14,416 bases of DNA. It comes from Sideroxydans lithotrophicus. Its GTDB lineage: Bacteria; Pseudomonadota; Gammaproteobacteria; Burkholderiales; Sulfuriferulaceae. The stretch lies in NCBI GenBank assembly GCA_022736605.1, contig DZDB01000040.1, positions 1 through 14,416 of the forward strand. The letters run 5' to 3'. Under the pieces are notes generated by a model, which was given only the letters and a program-made list of their open reading frames with translations, was not told the origin of the DNA and made no database searches. The position numbers were made by a program, and so were the translations under genes. This document shows, piece after piece, positions 1-7,581 of the stretch. Position 1 is the first letter of the stretch. Each line of letters begins with the position of its first letter.

Positions 1-737
1 TGCAGCAGCTGATGGACGACTACGACGCGGTGTTCATGGGCATGGGCACCTACACTTACATGAAGGGCGGCTTCCCCGGCGAAGACCTGCCTGGCGTGCT
101 CGAAGCACTGCCGTTCCTGATTTCCAACGTCAACCACTGCCTGGGTTTTGAGAAAGACGGCGACACCTACCACTCGATGCAGGGTCAGCGCGTCGTGGTG
201 CTGGGTGGCGGCGATACGGCGATGGACTGCAACCGCACCAGCATCCGCCAGGGTGCGACCTCGGTGACATGCGCCTACCGCCGCGACGAGAAAAACATGC
301 CGGGTTCCAAGCGCGAAGTCGGCAACGCCAAGGAAGAAGGCGTGCAGTTTTTATGGAACCGCCAGCCGGTCGAAATCATCGGCAACGGCAAGGTCGAAGG
401 TGTAAAACTAGTCACCACCGAACTCGGCGCGCCGGATGCACGCGGTCGCCGCACCCCGGTTGTGGTGCCCGGCTCGGAAGAAATCATCGCGGCGGATCGC
501 GTCATCATCGCGTTTGGCTTCCGCCCCAATCCGCAGCCCTGGTTTACCGATTTCGGCATCACCACCGACCAGGCTGGGCGCGTTGTCGCCAAGGGCAGCA
601 CACACAAGTTCCAGACCGCCAACGCCAAGGTATTTGCCGGTGGCGACATGGTGCGCGGCTCCGATCTGGTGGTGACGGCGGTATTTGAAGGCCGGGAAGC
701 GGCACAAGGCATTCTTGCTTATCTGGGTGTATGGTAA
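1..737 (+). CDS. gltD: Glutamate synthase [NADPH] small subunit, C-terminal half (5' end outside window)
   Basis: The reading frame is open from the window edge (codons from position 3), so the gene starts upstream; about 244 residues of a protein normally near 480 are present. The small subunit passes electrons from NADPH through FAD to the large subunit, which makes glutamate from glutamine and 2-oxoglutarate in the cytoplasm. Visible motifs are a dinucleotide-binding VVVLGGGDTAMDC stretch, the family motif YRRDEKNMPGSKREV after it, and the C-terminal FAD-contacting FAGGDMVRGSDLVVTAVFEG. The end is intact with a TAA stop. gltB is expected just upstream but is not visible. Related FAD/NADPH oxidoreductases such as the NADPH-dependent glutamate synthase-like subunits of other complexes share these motifs, but placement next to hemE fits gltD in Betaproteobacteria. 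Confidence 0.93.
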   Translation, partial: QQLMDDYDAVFMGMGTYTYMKGGFPGEDLPGVLEALPFLISNVNHCLGFEKDGDTYHSMQGQRVVVLGGGDTAMDCNRTSIRQGATSVTCAYRRDEKNMPGSKREVGNAKEEGVQFLWNRQPVEIIGNGKVEGVKLVTTELGAPDARGRRTPVVVPGSEEIIAADRVIIAFGFRPNPQPWFTDFGITTDQAGRVVAKGSTHKFQTANAKVFAGGDMVRGSDLVVTAVFEGREAAQGILAYLGVW

Positions 738-765
738 GCCGGCAGTCAGCCTGAACATGCGCCCG

Positions 766-820
766 AAAGGACACCGCAAGCTGCGTCAAATGCAGGTTTG
801 TGCGTGTCCTTTGTAATTTT
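766..820 (+). terminator. Strong hairpin after gltD, probable transcription terminator
   Basis: Arms AAAGGACAC (766-774) and GTGTCCTTT (804-812) are perfect inverted repeats. The stem continues with GCA (776-778) against TGC (801-803) past one bulged C, and an inner CTGC (781-784) pairs with GCAG (792-795) around a 7-base loop. The downstream run GTAATTTT is only moderately T-rich, so Rho-independent termination is likely but not certain. It lies between gltD and hemE and suggests they are separate transcripts. Confidence 0.5.
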
Positions 821-851
821 GATGGCTCACATTATTTAAAGAAAACAGCCC

Positions 852-1919
852 ATGTCCAAACTCAAAAACGACACCTTCCTGCGTGCGCTGATGCGCCAAC
901 CAGTCGACTACACACCCGTATGGATGATGCGTCAGGCCGGACGCTACCTGCCGGAATATAACCAGACGCGGGCACGGGCAGGCGACTTCATGGCGCTGTG
1001 CAAAAACCCTGACCTGGCGACCGAAGTCACGCTACAACCGCTGGCGCGTTTTCCGCTGGATGCCGCCATTCTGTTTTCCGACATCCTCACGATTCCCGAC
1101 GCGATGGGACTGGGACTGTATTTTGCCCAGGGTGAAGGGCCAAAGTTCGAGCGCCCACTGCGTGAGGAATGGGAAATCCGCGCGCTGACCGCACCCGATC
1201 CGCACGAACATCTGGGCTACGTGATCGACGCGGTGCGCGAGATTCGCCGCGCGCTCGACAACAGCGTGCCACTGATCGGTTTTTCCGGCAGTCCGTTCAC
1301 GCTGGCGTGCTACATGATCGAAGGCCAGGGCGGCACCGACTTCGCCACGGTAAAGAAAATGCTTTACCAGCGCCCGGAGCTGCTGCATCACATCCTCGCC
1401 ACCAATGCGCGTGCCGTGACCGATTATCTCAACGCGCAAATTCAGGCGGGTGCACAGGCGGTGATGATTTTCGATACCTGGGGCGGCGCGCTGTCGCACG
1501 CGGCTTACCAGGAATTTTCGTTACGCTATATGCAGGACATCATCGCCGGGTTGCAGCGCGAGCACGACGGCGCCAAGGTACCCGTTGTACTGTTCACCAA
1601 GGGTGGCGGCAACTGGCTGGAGCACATGGCAGCGACCGGCTGTGACGCGCTCGGGCTGGACTGGACCGTGGATATCGGCAGCGCACGCAGCCGGGTCGGC
1701 GGGCAGGTAGGCTTGCAAGGCAATCTGGATCCGGCCATCCTGCTGTCAGACCCGGCCACCGTGCGCAATGAAGTCGCCAAGGTGCTGGAAAGCTACGGCC
1801 ACGGCAACGGCCACGTGTTCAACCTCGGCCACGGCATTTCGCAATTTACCCCGCCGGAAAATGCCGCTGCGCTGGTCGAAGCTGTACATACGCTGAGCCG
1901 CCCTTATCACACCGTATAA
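852..1919 (+). CDS. hemE: Uroporphyrinogen decarboxylase
   Basis: 355 residues, the normal size for the family. The enzyme removes the four acetate carboxyl groups of uroporphyrinogen III to give coproporphyrinogen III in haem synthesis; it is cytoplasmic, cofactor-free and usually a homodimer. Both family signatures are present: PVWMMRQAGRYLPEY with the substrate-binding arginines at residues 27 and 31, and GFSGSPFTLACYMIEG at 143-158 with Tyr154. The catalytic Asp77 sits in LFSDIL, and His327 lies in the conserved FNLGHGI near the C-terminus. The ATG at 852 gives the standard N-terminus; the ribosome binding site is weak (AAAGAAAA). A poor promoter match (TTGTAA at 811, TATTTA at 833) lies just upstream. 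It sits between gltD and the gap before priA and is probably its own transcript. Confidence 0.97.
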   Translation: MSKLKNDTFLRALMRQPVDYTPVWMMRQAGRYLPEYNQTRARAGDFMALCKNPDLATEVTLQPLARFPLDAAILFSDILTIPDAMGLGLYFAQGEGPKFERPLREEWEIRALTAPDPHEHLGYVIDAVREIRRALDNSVPLIGFSGSPFTLACYMIEGQGGTDFATVKKMLYQRPELLHHILATNARAVTDYLNAQIQAGAQAVMIFDTWGGALSHAAYQEFSLRYMQDIIAGLQREHDGAKVPVVLFTKGGGNWLEHMAATGCDALGLDWTVDIGSARSRVGGQVGLQGNLDPAILLSDPATVRNEVAKVLESYGHGNGHVFNLGHGISQFTPPENAAALVEAVHTLSRPYHTV

Positions 1920-1990
1920 TCTGCACCAGCCGGTTGATATGCCCCAATTTAGCGCATACAGGTTTAGACAAAGTCAATATGAACGTCTAC

Positions 1991-1999
1991 TTATGCACA
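1991..1999 (+). promoter_or_regulatory. DnaA box TTATGCACA
   Basis: TTATGCACA matches the TTATNCACA consensus at all positions. It lies at the left edge of the AT-rich stretch between hemE and priA, about 155 bases from the other boxes. A single 9-mer could occur by chance; the cluster gives it weight. Confidence 0.5.
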
Positions 2000-2154
2000 A
2001 AAAAAGCGCATGTCTGTTTTTATTTACGTTTTTTTATTGACGCCACACAAAAACATGCAACTCATTGTTTTTAATTGATTTACAATGTTGCTGTTTTTTT
2101 ACGCCCGAGACGAAAATCCTTTTGGGTCTTTGGCTTTAGCGGTTTCACACGGGC

Positions 2155-2163
2155 TTACCCACA
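2155..2163 (+). promoter_or_regulatory. DnaA-like box TTACCCACA (one mismatch)
   Basis: TTACCCACA differs from TTATCCACA at one position. Its start is 12 bases from that of the perfect box at 2167 in the same orientation, a spacing close to one helical turn, as is common in tandem DnaA boxes. Confidence 0.45.
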
Positions 2164-2165
2164 AA

Positions 2166-2190
2166 GTTATCCACAGAATGCGTGGATAAC
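2166..2190. promoter_or_regulatory. Perfect DnaA box facing a near-perfect one as an inverted repeat
   Basis: TTATCCACA (2167-2175) is the strongest DnaA-box sequence. CGTGGATAA (2181-2189) reads TTATCCACG on the reverse strand, one mismatch. Together they form the perfect inverted repeat GTTATCCAC (2166-2174) / GTGGATAAC (2182-2190) around 7 bases. Two facing boxes beside a third (2155) and an AT-rich region are unlikely to be chance in a GC-rich genome. A hairpin role in RNA is possible but there is no T-tract after it. The site lies about 80 bases before the priA start. Confidence 0.6.
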
Positions 2191-2268
2191 TCAATTTTCC
2201 CTGATGCAATAACGCGTTAGCCGATTTAAGTAGAATTCACACCAGCAAAACCCGCTAAATCGACTTTT

Positions 2269-4479
2269 ATGCCGAGCGCGCCACACACCCTGATCCGCAT
2301 TGCACAGATCGCACTGGATCTGCCCATTCCACGTCTGTTTGACTACCTCGCGCCGGATCTGACGACGGCTGACATTGGTTGTCGCGTGCGCGTGCCGTTC
2401 GGGCGCAAGTATCTTATCGGCATCATCCTGCAACTGGATCACAACAGCACCCACGCGCACGACAAACTGAAGCCGATAACAGCCATCTACCGCGACACCC
2501 CACCGCTGCCCGCCGAGCTATTGCAGCTGCTGCGGTTTTGCAGCCAGTATTACCACTATCCGCTCGGCGCCACGGTATTGGCAGCGCTGCCTACCGCCTT
2601 GCGCCGGGCGCAATCCGTACACGCCAGAACCATCACCACCTGGCAGCTTAACGCCCTCGGCCTGGCGCAGTGCGAAGCCCGCCTGCCCACACGTGCGCTC
2701 GTCCAGCGCGCTTTGTTTGCCGTGCTGCGCGATGGCGCGACTCACCGCGCGGCCGATCTCGCAGCCAGCGGCAAAGCTTATCGCAGCATCCTGCGCGCAT
2801 GGCTGACGCTGGGCTGGGTTACGCAGTCGAGCCAGCCAGCCCCGCTCAACATCCAGCCAGCGACGCCCGACCTGGCACCCAACCTGACACCCGCGCAACG
2901 CGCAGCGGTGACGCAAGTCAGCGCGCGTCACGGCCATTTTTACGCAGCCCTGCTGCATGGCATAACCGGCAGCGGTAAAACCGAGGTCTATCTGCACCTG
3001 GTCACCACCGCGCTAGAGCGCGGCGGTCAAGCGCTGCTGCTGGTGCCTGAAATCAACCTCACGCCCCAGCTCACCGCCGTGTTTCAGGCACGTTTTCCCA
3101 ATCTTGAAATTGCCACGCTGCACAGCGGCATGGCCGAAGCCGAACGCCTAACGCACTGGCTGGCGGCGGCGCAAGGCCGTGCGCGCATCGTGCTCGGCAC
3201 GCGGCTGGCGGTGTTCACCCCGTTGCCGGATCTGGCATTGATTATTGTCGATGAAGAACACGACAGTTCGTTTCATCAGCAAGACGGCTTGCGCTACGCA
3301 GCACGAGATGTAGCGGTGATGCGCGCCCAGCAACGCAGGATACCGGTGCTGCTGGGTTCTGCCACCCCCGCGCTGGAAACCTGGCACAATGCCCAGACTG
3401 GCCGTTATGCGTTAATCAGCCTGCCACAACGCGCGATAGCCGATGCACAGTTGCCCGCCATCCGGTTGATCGACACGCGCAGCAACCGCCCGGCAGACGG
3501 GCTCTCAAGCCAGCTGCTCAGCGCCATTGAACAACGTCTGGAACGCGGTCAGCAAAGTCTGGTGTTCATCAACCGGCGCGGCTATGCGCCAACGCTGATG
3601 TGTACCGAATGCGGTTGGGGCGCGGCATGTACGCGCTGCTCGGCACGGCTGGTACTGCACCTGCGCGATCAGCAACTGCGCTGCCACCACTGCGGTCACG
3701 TCGAGCGCATCGTGCACGCCTGTCCCGATTGCGGCAATCTCGACCTGAAACCTGGCGGCTTTGGCACGCAACGGCTGGAAGACACGCTGACCCGGCGTTT
3801 TTCCGGCGCCCGCATCCTGCGGGTGGACCGCGACAGCACGCGCGCCAAAAACAGCTGGCCCGCCATGCAACAAGCGATTCGTGCCAACGAGGTCGACATT
3901 CTGGTCGGCACGCAGCTGCTCGCCAAAGGACATGATTTTCCCAACCTCACGCTGGTCGGCGTCATCAATGCCGACAACGCCCTGTACAGTACGGATTTTC
4001 GTGCCAGCGAACGTCTGTTTGCCCAGCTCATGCAAGTCGGTGGGCGTGCCGGACGCGCCAGCATGGCCGGCGAGGTGCTGATCCAGACCGAATTCCCCGG
4101 TCATCACCTGTATCAACTGCTGCAACGCCACGACTACGCGGCGTTTGCCGCCAGCCTGTTGCGCGAGCGCGAAACCAGCGGCTTTCCACCGTTTGTGTAC
4201 CAGGCAGTGCTGCGCGCCGAAGCGCCGCAGATCGATACGGCACTGGCATTTCTACAACGCGCCAAAGCGCTCGCACCGACCCTGCCGAATGTCACACTGT
4301 TTGACCCGACGCCCGCCACGATGCAGCGTAAAGCCGGACTCGAACGCGGTCTGCTGCTGCTGCAATCAGCCAACCGTCAGGCACTGCAAGGTTTACTGAC
4401 AGCCTGGATGCCGAGCCTGCATGCGCTTAAATCCAGCGCAGTACGCTGGCACCTTGACGTTGACCCACTGGAAATCTGA
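2269..4479 (+). CDS. priA: Primosomal protein N' (replication restart 3'-5' DNA helicase)
   Basis: 736 residues, the usual size for PriA. It recognises stalled or repaired forks and loads DnaB through PriB/DnaT, restarting replication away from oriC. Domains in order are an N-terminal 3'-DNA-end-binding region (about 1-105), a winged-helix linker, and the helicase core with Walker A GITGSGKT (231-238), Walker B DEEH (328-331) and the GSATPALET motif. An eight-cysteine zinc module follows (Cys445, 448, 454, 457, 472, 475, 485, 488), inserted before helicase motifs IV-VI including the GRAGR motif. The first ATG gives the typical N-terminus; no Shine-Dalgarno sequence is visible before it. Upstream lies the DnaA-box cluster. 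argS follows 41 bases on but has its own -10 box. Confidence 0.97.
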   Translation: MPSAPHTLIRIAQIALDLPIPRLFDYLAPDLTTADIGCRVRVPFGRKYLIGIILQLDHNSTHAHDKLKPITAIYRDTPPLPAELLQLLRFCSQYYHYPLGATVLAALPTALRRAQSVHARTITTWQLNALGLAQCEARLPTRALVQRALFAVLRDGATHRAADLAASGKAYRSILRAWLTLGWVTQSSQPAPLNIQPATPDLAPNLTPAQRAAVTQVSARHGHFYAALLHGITGSGKTEVYLHLVTTALERGGQALLLVPEINLTPQLTAVFQARFPNLEIATLHSGMAEAERLTHWLAAAQGRARIVLGTRLAVFTPLPDLALIIVDEEHDSSFHQQDGLRYAARDVAVMRAQQRRIPVLLGSATPALETWHNAQTGRYALISLPQRAIADAQLPAIRLIDTRSNRPADGLSSQLLSAIEQRLERGQQSLVFINRRGYAPTLMCTECGWGAACTRCSARLVLHLRDQQLRCHHCGHVERIVHACPDCGNLDLKPGGFGTQRLEDTLTRRFSGARILRVDRDSTRAKNSWPAMQQAIRANEVDILVGTQLLAKGHDFPNLTLVGVINADNALYSTDFRASERLFAQLMQVGGRAGRASMAGEVLIQTEFPGHHLYQLLQRHDYAAFAASLLRERETSGFPPFVYQAVLRAEAPQIDTALAFLQRAKALAPTLPNVTLFDPTPATMQRKAGLERGLLLLQSANRQALQGLLTAWMPSLHALKSSAVRWHLDVDPLEI

Positions 4480-4488
4480 CGATACCGC

Positions 4489-4494
4489 TATAAT
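4489..4494 (+). promoter_or_regulatory. TATAAT -10 box before argS
   Basis: A perfect TATAAT lies 26 bases before the argS ATG, in the short priA-argS gap. TTGACG (4454) and TTGACC (4460) occur upstream, but the spacing (23 or more bases) is too long for a standard -35, so the -35 element is unclear. Initiation near 4501 would leave a leader of only about 20 bases with no Shine-Dalgarno sequence. Confidence 0.4.
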
Positions 4495-4520
4495 ACCCAA
4501 GCTTTTTTACTGATTCTGCC

Positions 4521-6263
4521 ATGCCTAGCCCTTACATCGAAATCAAACCGCACCTGAGCCGCCTGTTTCAACAGGCACTGATGACCTGCCTGCCTGACGC
4601 AGGCCAGATCAGCATTGAACTCGATCACCCGCGCGACGCGGCCCACGGCGATTACGCCTGTAGCGTAGCGATGAAGCTGGCCAAGTCGTTGCGCCGCAAC
4701 CCGCGCGAACTGGCAGCGCTCATCCAGGCCGCCCTGCCCGCCTCACCGCTGGTCGACAAAACCGAAATCGCCGGTGCCGGATTTATCAATGTGTTTCTCA
4801 AACCGGCCGCCTACCAGCAGATCGTGGCGCAGATTTTTGCCCAGGGTGACAGCTTCGGCAACAGTCGCATTGGTGCGGGCAAAAAAGTACAGGTCGAATT
4901 CGTCTCGGCCAATCCAACCGGCCCGCTGCACGTCGGTCACGGTCGGGGCGCGGCCTACGGCGCCAGTCTGTCGAACCTGCTGACTGCCGCTGGCTACACG
5001 GTGGCGCGCGAGTATTACGTCAACGACGCCGGGCGGCAGATGGACATTCTGGCGCTGTCGACCTGGCTGCGTTATCTGCAACTGTGTGGTGGCGAACTGG
5101 CGTTTCCTGCCAACGCCTATCAGGGCGATTACGTGCTCGACATGGCGCAGATGATCCACGATGCCCACGCCACGCGCTATGTGCACAATGCCGTGCAAGT
5201 GTTCGATGCAGTGCCCGATTTCACCACAGCACCCGACGCGCATCTCGACCAGCTGATCGCCAACGCCAAAACCCTGCTCGGTGCGGATTACGCTTACGTA
5301 CACGACCTGGTACTCACCGAACAGCTGGGTGATTGCCGCAACGACCTGCTCGAATTCGGCGTGCAGATCGACCAGTGGTTTTCGGAGAAATCGCTGTATG
5401 ACTCGGGCATGGTGCAGCGCACGCTGGCATTGCTGGAGCAGAACGGTCATCTCTATGTTCAGGACGGTGCCAAGTGGTTCCGCTCGACCCACTTCGGCGA
5501 CGAAAAAGACCGCGTGGTGCTGCGCGAAAATGGCCAGTACACCTACTTTGCATCCGATATTGCCTACCATCTGAACAAGCTCGAACGCGGCTTTGACTGG
5601 CTCATCGACGTATGGGGCGCCGACCACCACGGCTATATCGCACGCGTGATGGGCGCACTCAAAGCACTCAATCTCGACGCCGACAAGCTCACCGTTGCGC
5701 TGGTGCAGTTTGCCGTGCTCTACCGTGACGGGCAAAAAGCCGCGATGTCGACACGCTCAGGCGAATTCGTCACGCTGCGCGAATTGCGCCACGAAGTCGG
5801 CAACGACGCGGCGCGCTTCTTTTACGTGCTGCGCAAATCCGACCAGCATCTGGATTTCGATCTCGATCTGGCAAAATCGCAGACCAGCGACAACCCGGTG
5901 TACTACATTCAATACGCCCACGCGCGCATCTGCAGTGTGCTGGCGCAATGGGGTGGCGACGTGGCGGCGCTCAAGGATGCCGACTGCGCGCCGCTCACCA
6001 GCGTTTATGAACTCGACCTGCTGCACCGGCTGGCCGAATACCCCGGCGTGGTTGAAGCCGCTGCGCGCGATCTGGCGCCGCACGCGCTGGCCTACGCGCT
6101 GAAGGATATTGCGGCCGCGCTGCACACCTACTACAACGCCGAACAGTTTCTGGTCGACGACCCTGCTACGCGCCACGCCCGGCTGGCACTGATTACCGCG
6201 ACCCGCCACGCGCTGCACCAGGGATTGCACCTGCTCGGCGTCAGCTGCCCGGACAAAATGTAA
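4521..6263 (+). CDS. argS: Arginyl-tRNA synthetase
   Basis: 580 residues, matching the bacterial class I enzyme, which charges tRNA-Arg with arginine using ATP in the cytoplasm. An N-terminal Add-1 domain (about 1-100) is followed by the HIGH-type motif HVGH at 137-140 in GPLHVGHGRGAAYG. The second nucleotide-binding motif appears as MSTRSG from residue 409; absence of the canonical KMSKS lysine is normal for many ArgRS. The C-terminal helical anticodon-binding (DALR) domain covers roughly the last 120 residues, with the NPVYYIQYAHARI motif before it. No clear Shine-Dalgarno sequence precedes the ATG. It is the first gene of a close-packed cluster: the SPOR-domain gene starts 9 bases after its stop. 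A long open frame on the opposite strand is a coding shadow. Confidence 0.97.
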   Translation: MPSPYIEIKPHLSRLFQQALMTCLPDAGQISIELDHPRDAAHGDYACSVAMKLAKSLRRNPRELAALIQAALPASPLVDKTEIAGAGFINVFLKPAAYQQIVAQIFAQGDSFGNSRIGAGKKVQVEFVSANPTGPLHVGHGRGAAYGASLSNLLTAAGYTVAREYYVNDAGRQMDILALSTWLRYLQLCGGELAFPANAYQGDYVLDMAQMIHDAHATRYVHNAVQVFDAVPDFTTAPDAHLDQLIANAKTLLGADYAYVHDLVLTEQLGDCRNDLLEFGVQIDQWFSEKSLYDSGMVQRTLALLEQNGHLYVQDGAKWFRSTHFGDEKDRVVLRENGQYTYFASDIAYHLNKLERGFDWLIDVWGADHHGYIARVMGALKALNLDADKLTVALVQFAVLYRDGQKAAMSTRSGEFVTLRELRHEVGNDAARFFYVLRKSDQHLDFDLDLAKSQTSDNPVYYIQYAHARICSVLAQWGGDVAALKDADCAPLTSVYELDLLHRLAEYPGVVEAAARDLAPHALAYALKDIAAALHTYYNAEQFLVDDPATRHARLALITATRHALHQGLHLLGVSCPDKM

Positions 6264-6272
6264 GGAAACCCT

Positions 6273-6866
6273 ATGGCACGCAATACCCGCACCCGTCCTG
6301 TCGAGCGTAAAAAAGGGGGCTCGCTGTTTTCCGGCATCATGATCGGAATCATTGTTGGCCTGGTGGCCGCCGCCGGGGTGGCGCTGTGGGTCGATCGCAG
6401 CAACCCGTTCAAGGAACGCGAACAGGCCGCCGTGATCCCGCCTGTTACCCAACCCGCCAAGCCCGCGCCGACAGTCTCCGCGCCCGCCACCACTGACAGC
6501 GACAAGCCACGCTTTGATTTCTACAAAATCCTGCCCGGCAACGAAACACCGATGACCGAACAGGATTTGCATCAGCGCCCGACGCCCGCCGCCGGTGAGC
6601 AATACTTCCTGCAGGCGGGTGCGTTCCCCAACAGCGCGGACGCAGACAACCTGAAGGCGCGACTCGCGCTGCTGGGTTTTGAAGCATCAATCCAGACGGT
6701 AGAGTTGCCGGACAAAGGCTTGTGGCACCGCGTCAGACTCGGTCCCTACACCAATCTGGACGAACTCAATAAAGTGCGTACCGCGCTGGTGCAAAACGAA
6801 ATCAAGGCACAATTGGTCAAAGTGAAGAACCCCGCAGCGAATAGCCAGTCAAACGACACCCAATAA
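6273..6866 (+). CDS. SPOR-domain inner-membrane protein, FtsN/DedD-like
   Basis: 197 residues. A short basic cytoplasmic tail (RTRPVERKK) precedes one membrane span (about 18-40), placing the remainder in the periplasm. A Pro/Ala-rich linker (about 52-107) contains the stretch RFDFYKILPGNE. A C-terminal SPOR domain (about 110-187) shows the typical YFLQAGAF start and the later HRVRLGPY strand. SPOR domains bind denuded peptidoglycan glycans at the division septum, so a role in cell constriction like FtsN or DedD is inferred; which of the two cannot be settled from sequence alone. The AAGGAA ribosome binding site overlaps the argS stop, so it is co-translated with argS. dsbA follows by 21 bases, an arrangement common in Betaproteobacteria. 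Confidence 0.88.
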   Translation: MARNTRTRPVERKKGGSLFSGIMIGIIVGLVAAAGVALWVDRSNPFKEREQAAVIPPVTQPAKPAPTVSAPATTDSDKPRFDFYKILPGNETPMTEQDLHQRPTPAAGEQYFLQAGAFPNSADADNLKARLALLGFEASIQTVELPDKGLWHRVRLGPYTNLDELNKVRTALVQNEIKAQLVKVKNPAANSQSNDTQ

Positions 6867-6887
6867 ACCCACAACGGAGGAAACAGC

Positions 6888-7562
6888 ATGTCCCTGATAC
6901 GCAAATTTGCCCTAGTCTTCGGTCTGTTCAGTGCGTCACTGGTGCCACTCGGACATGCCGACAGCGCCGTGCCCGTTGCGGGCAAGGACTACGTAGTGGT
7001 CAGTCCGGCGCTCAACACCGACAGCGGTAAAAAAATCGAAGTCACCGAGTTTTTCTGGTATGGCTGCCCGCATTGTTTTCACCTTGAACCAGAGCTCAAC
7101 GCCTGGCTGAAAAAACTGCCCAAGGACGTCGCGCTGCGTCGCATTCCCGCCGTACTGAACCAAGGCTGGGCACCCCTCGCCAAAGCCTATTACACGCTGG
7201 ACGTGCTGGGCAAACTGGATAAACACGACGACCTGTTCAACGCCATCCACGTACAGGGCATGAACCTCAATGACCCGAACGCGCTGTTTGACTGGGCCGC
7301 GCAAAACGGCATCAACCGCAAGACCTTTGTCGATGCCTACAACTCGTTCGACGTGCAGAGCAAAGTGGTGCGAGCCAACCAGCTTACGCGCGAATCCAGA
7401 ATTACCGGCGTACCGGCATTTCTGGTCGACGGCAAATACAGCACTTCGGTAGCGATGGCGGGCAGCGAAACCGCGCTGTTCAAAACCCTCGACAGCCTGA
7501 TCGAAAAAGTTCGTAAGGAACGTCCCATCCCGGCCAAACACAGCGCTGCCAAAAAACATTGA
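6888..7562 (+). CDS. dsbA: Periplasmic thiol:disulfide interchange protein DsbA
   Basis: 224 residues with a clear signal peptide (basic start SLIRK, hydrophobic core, likely cleavage after the Ala of GHA at residue 24). The thioredoxin-fold active site is Cys60-Pro-His-Cys63 within FFWYGCPHCFHLEPEL, the classical DsbA CPHC pair. The cis-proline loop is GVPAF (Pro176), Val-cis-Pro as in DsbA. The enzyme introduces disulfide bonds into exported proteins and is re-oxidised by DsbB, which is not in view. The ATG at 6888 has a strong GGAGG site. The C-terminus ends in a lysine- and histidine-rich tail (KHSAAKKH). It lies in the argS-SPOR-dsbA-SDR cluster with gaps of about 20 bases. Confidence 0.95.
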   Translation: MSLIRKFALVFGLFSASLVPLGHADSAVPVAGKDYVVVSPALNTDSGKKIEVTEFFWYGCPHCFHLEPELNAWLKKLPKDVALRRIPAVLNQGWAPLAKAYYTLDVLGKLDKHDDLFNAIHVQGMNLNDPNALFDWAAQNGINRKTFVDAYNSFDVQSKVVRANQLTRESRITGVPAFLVDGKYSTSVAMAGSETALFKTLDSLIEKVRKERPIPAKHSAAKKH

Positions 7563-7581
7563 TCGCAGCACGGACTGACGC

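Larger units (their letters stand above)
1920..2268. other. Non-coding gap before priA with AT-rich stretch and DnaA boxes; candidate oriC-like element
   Basis: No credible gene is seen in these 349 bases. Positions 1981-2100 contain 36 G/C of 120 bases (30%), far below the flanking genes, with several T-runs such as GTTTTTATTTACG and TTTTTTTATTGA that would melt easily. DnaA-box matches flank this stretch: one on its left (1991) and three on its right (2155, 2167 and reverse 2181). An AT-rich unwinding-type stretch beside clustered DnaA boxes is the layout of a bacterial origin. However, beta-proteobacterial origins are usually placed next to dnaA, which is not in view. The alternative is a DnaA-responsive regulatory region for priA. 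Confidence 0.5.

Noticed and set aside
2292..2440. Five GATC sites in the first 150 bases of priA next to the DnaA boxes, recalling E. coli oriC
   Set aside because: They lie in coding sequence, come from common codon pairs such as CTGGATC, and Dam/SeqA control is not expected in most Betaproteobacteria; not enough to support the origin idea.
3505..4131. 208-codon reverse-strand frame within priA
   Set aside because: Opposite the zinc module and helicase motifs of priA, with no recognisable protein features.
4743..5735. 330-codon open frame on the reverse strand inside argS
   Set aside because: It lies entirely opposite argS, whose motifs are clear; the translation shows no family features and no ribosome site. 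GC-rich codon bias on the forward strand creates such mirror frames.
5757..6602. 281-codon reverse-strand frame across the argS end and the SPOR gene
   Set aside because: It crosses two well-supported forward genes and their junction; composition is typical of a shadow frame.
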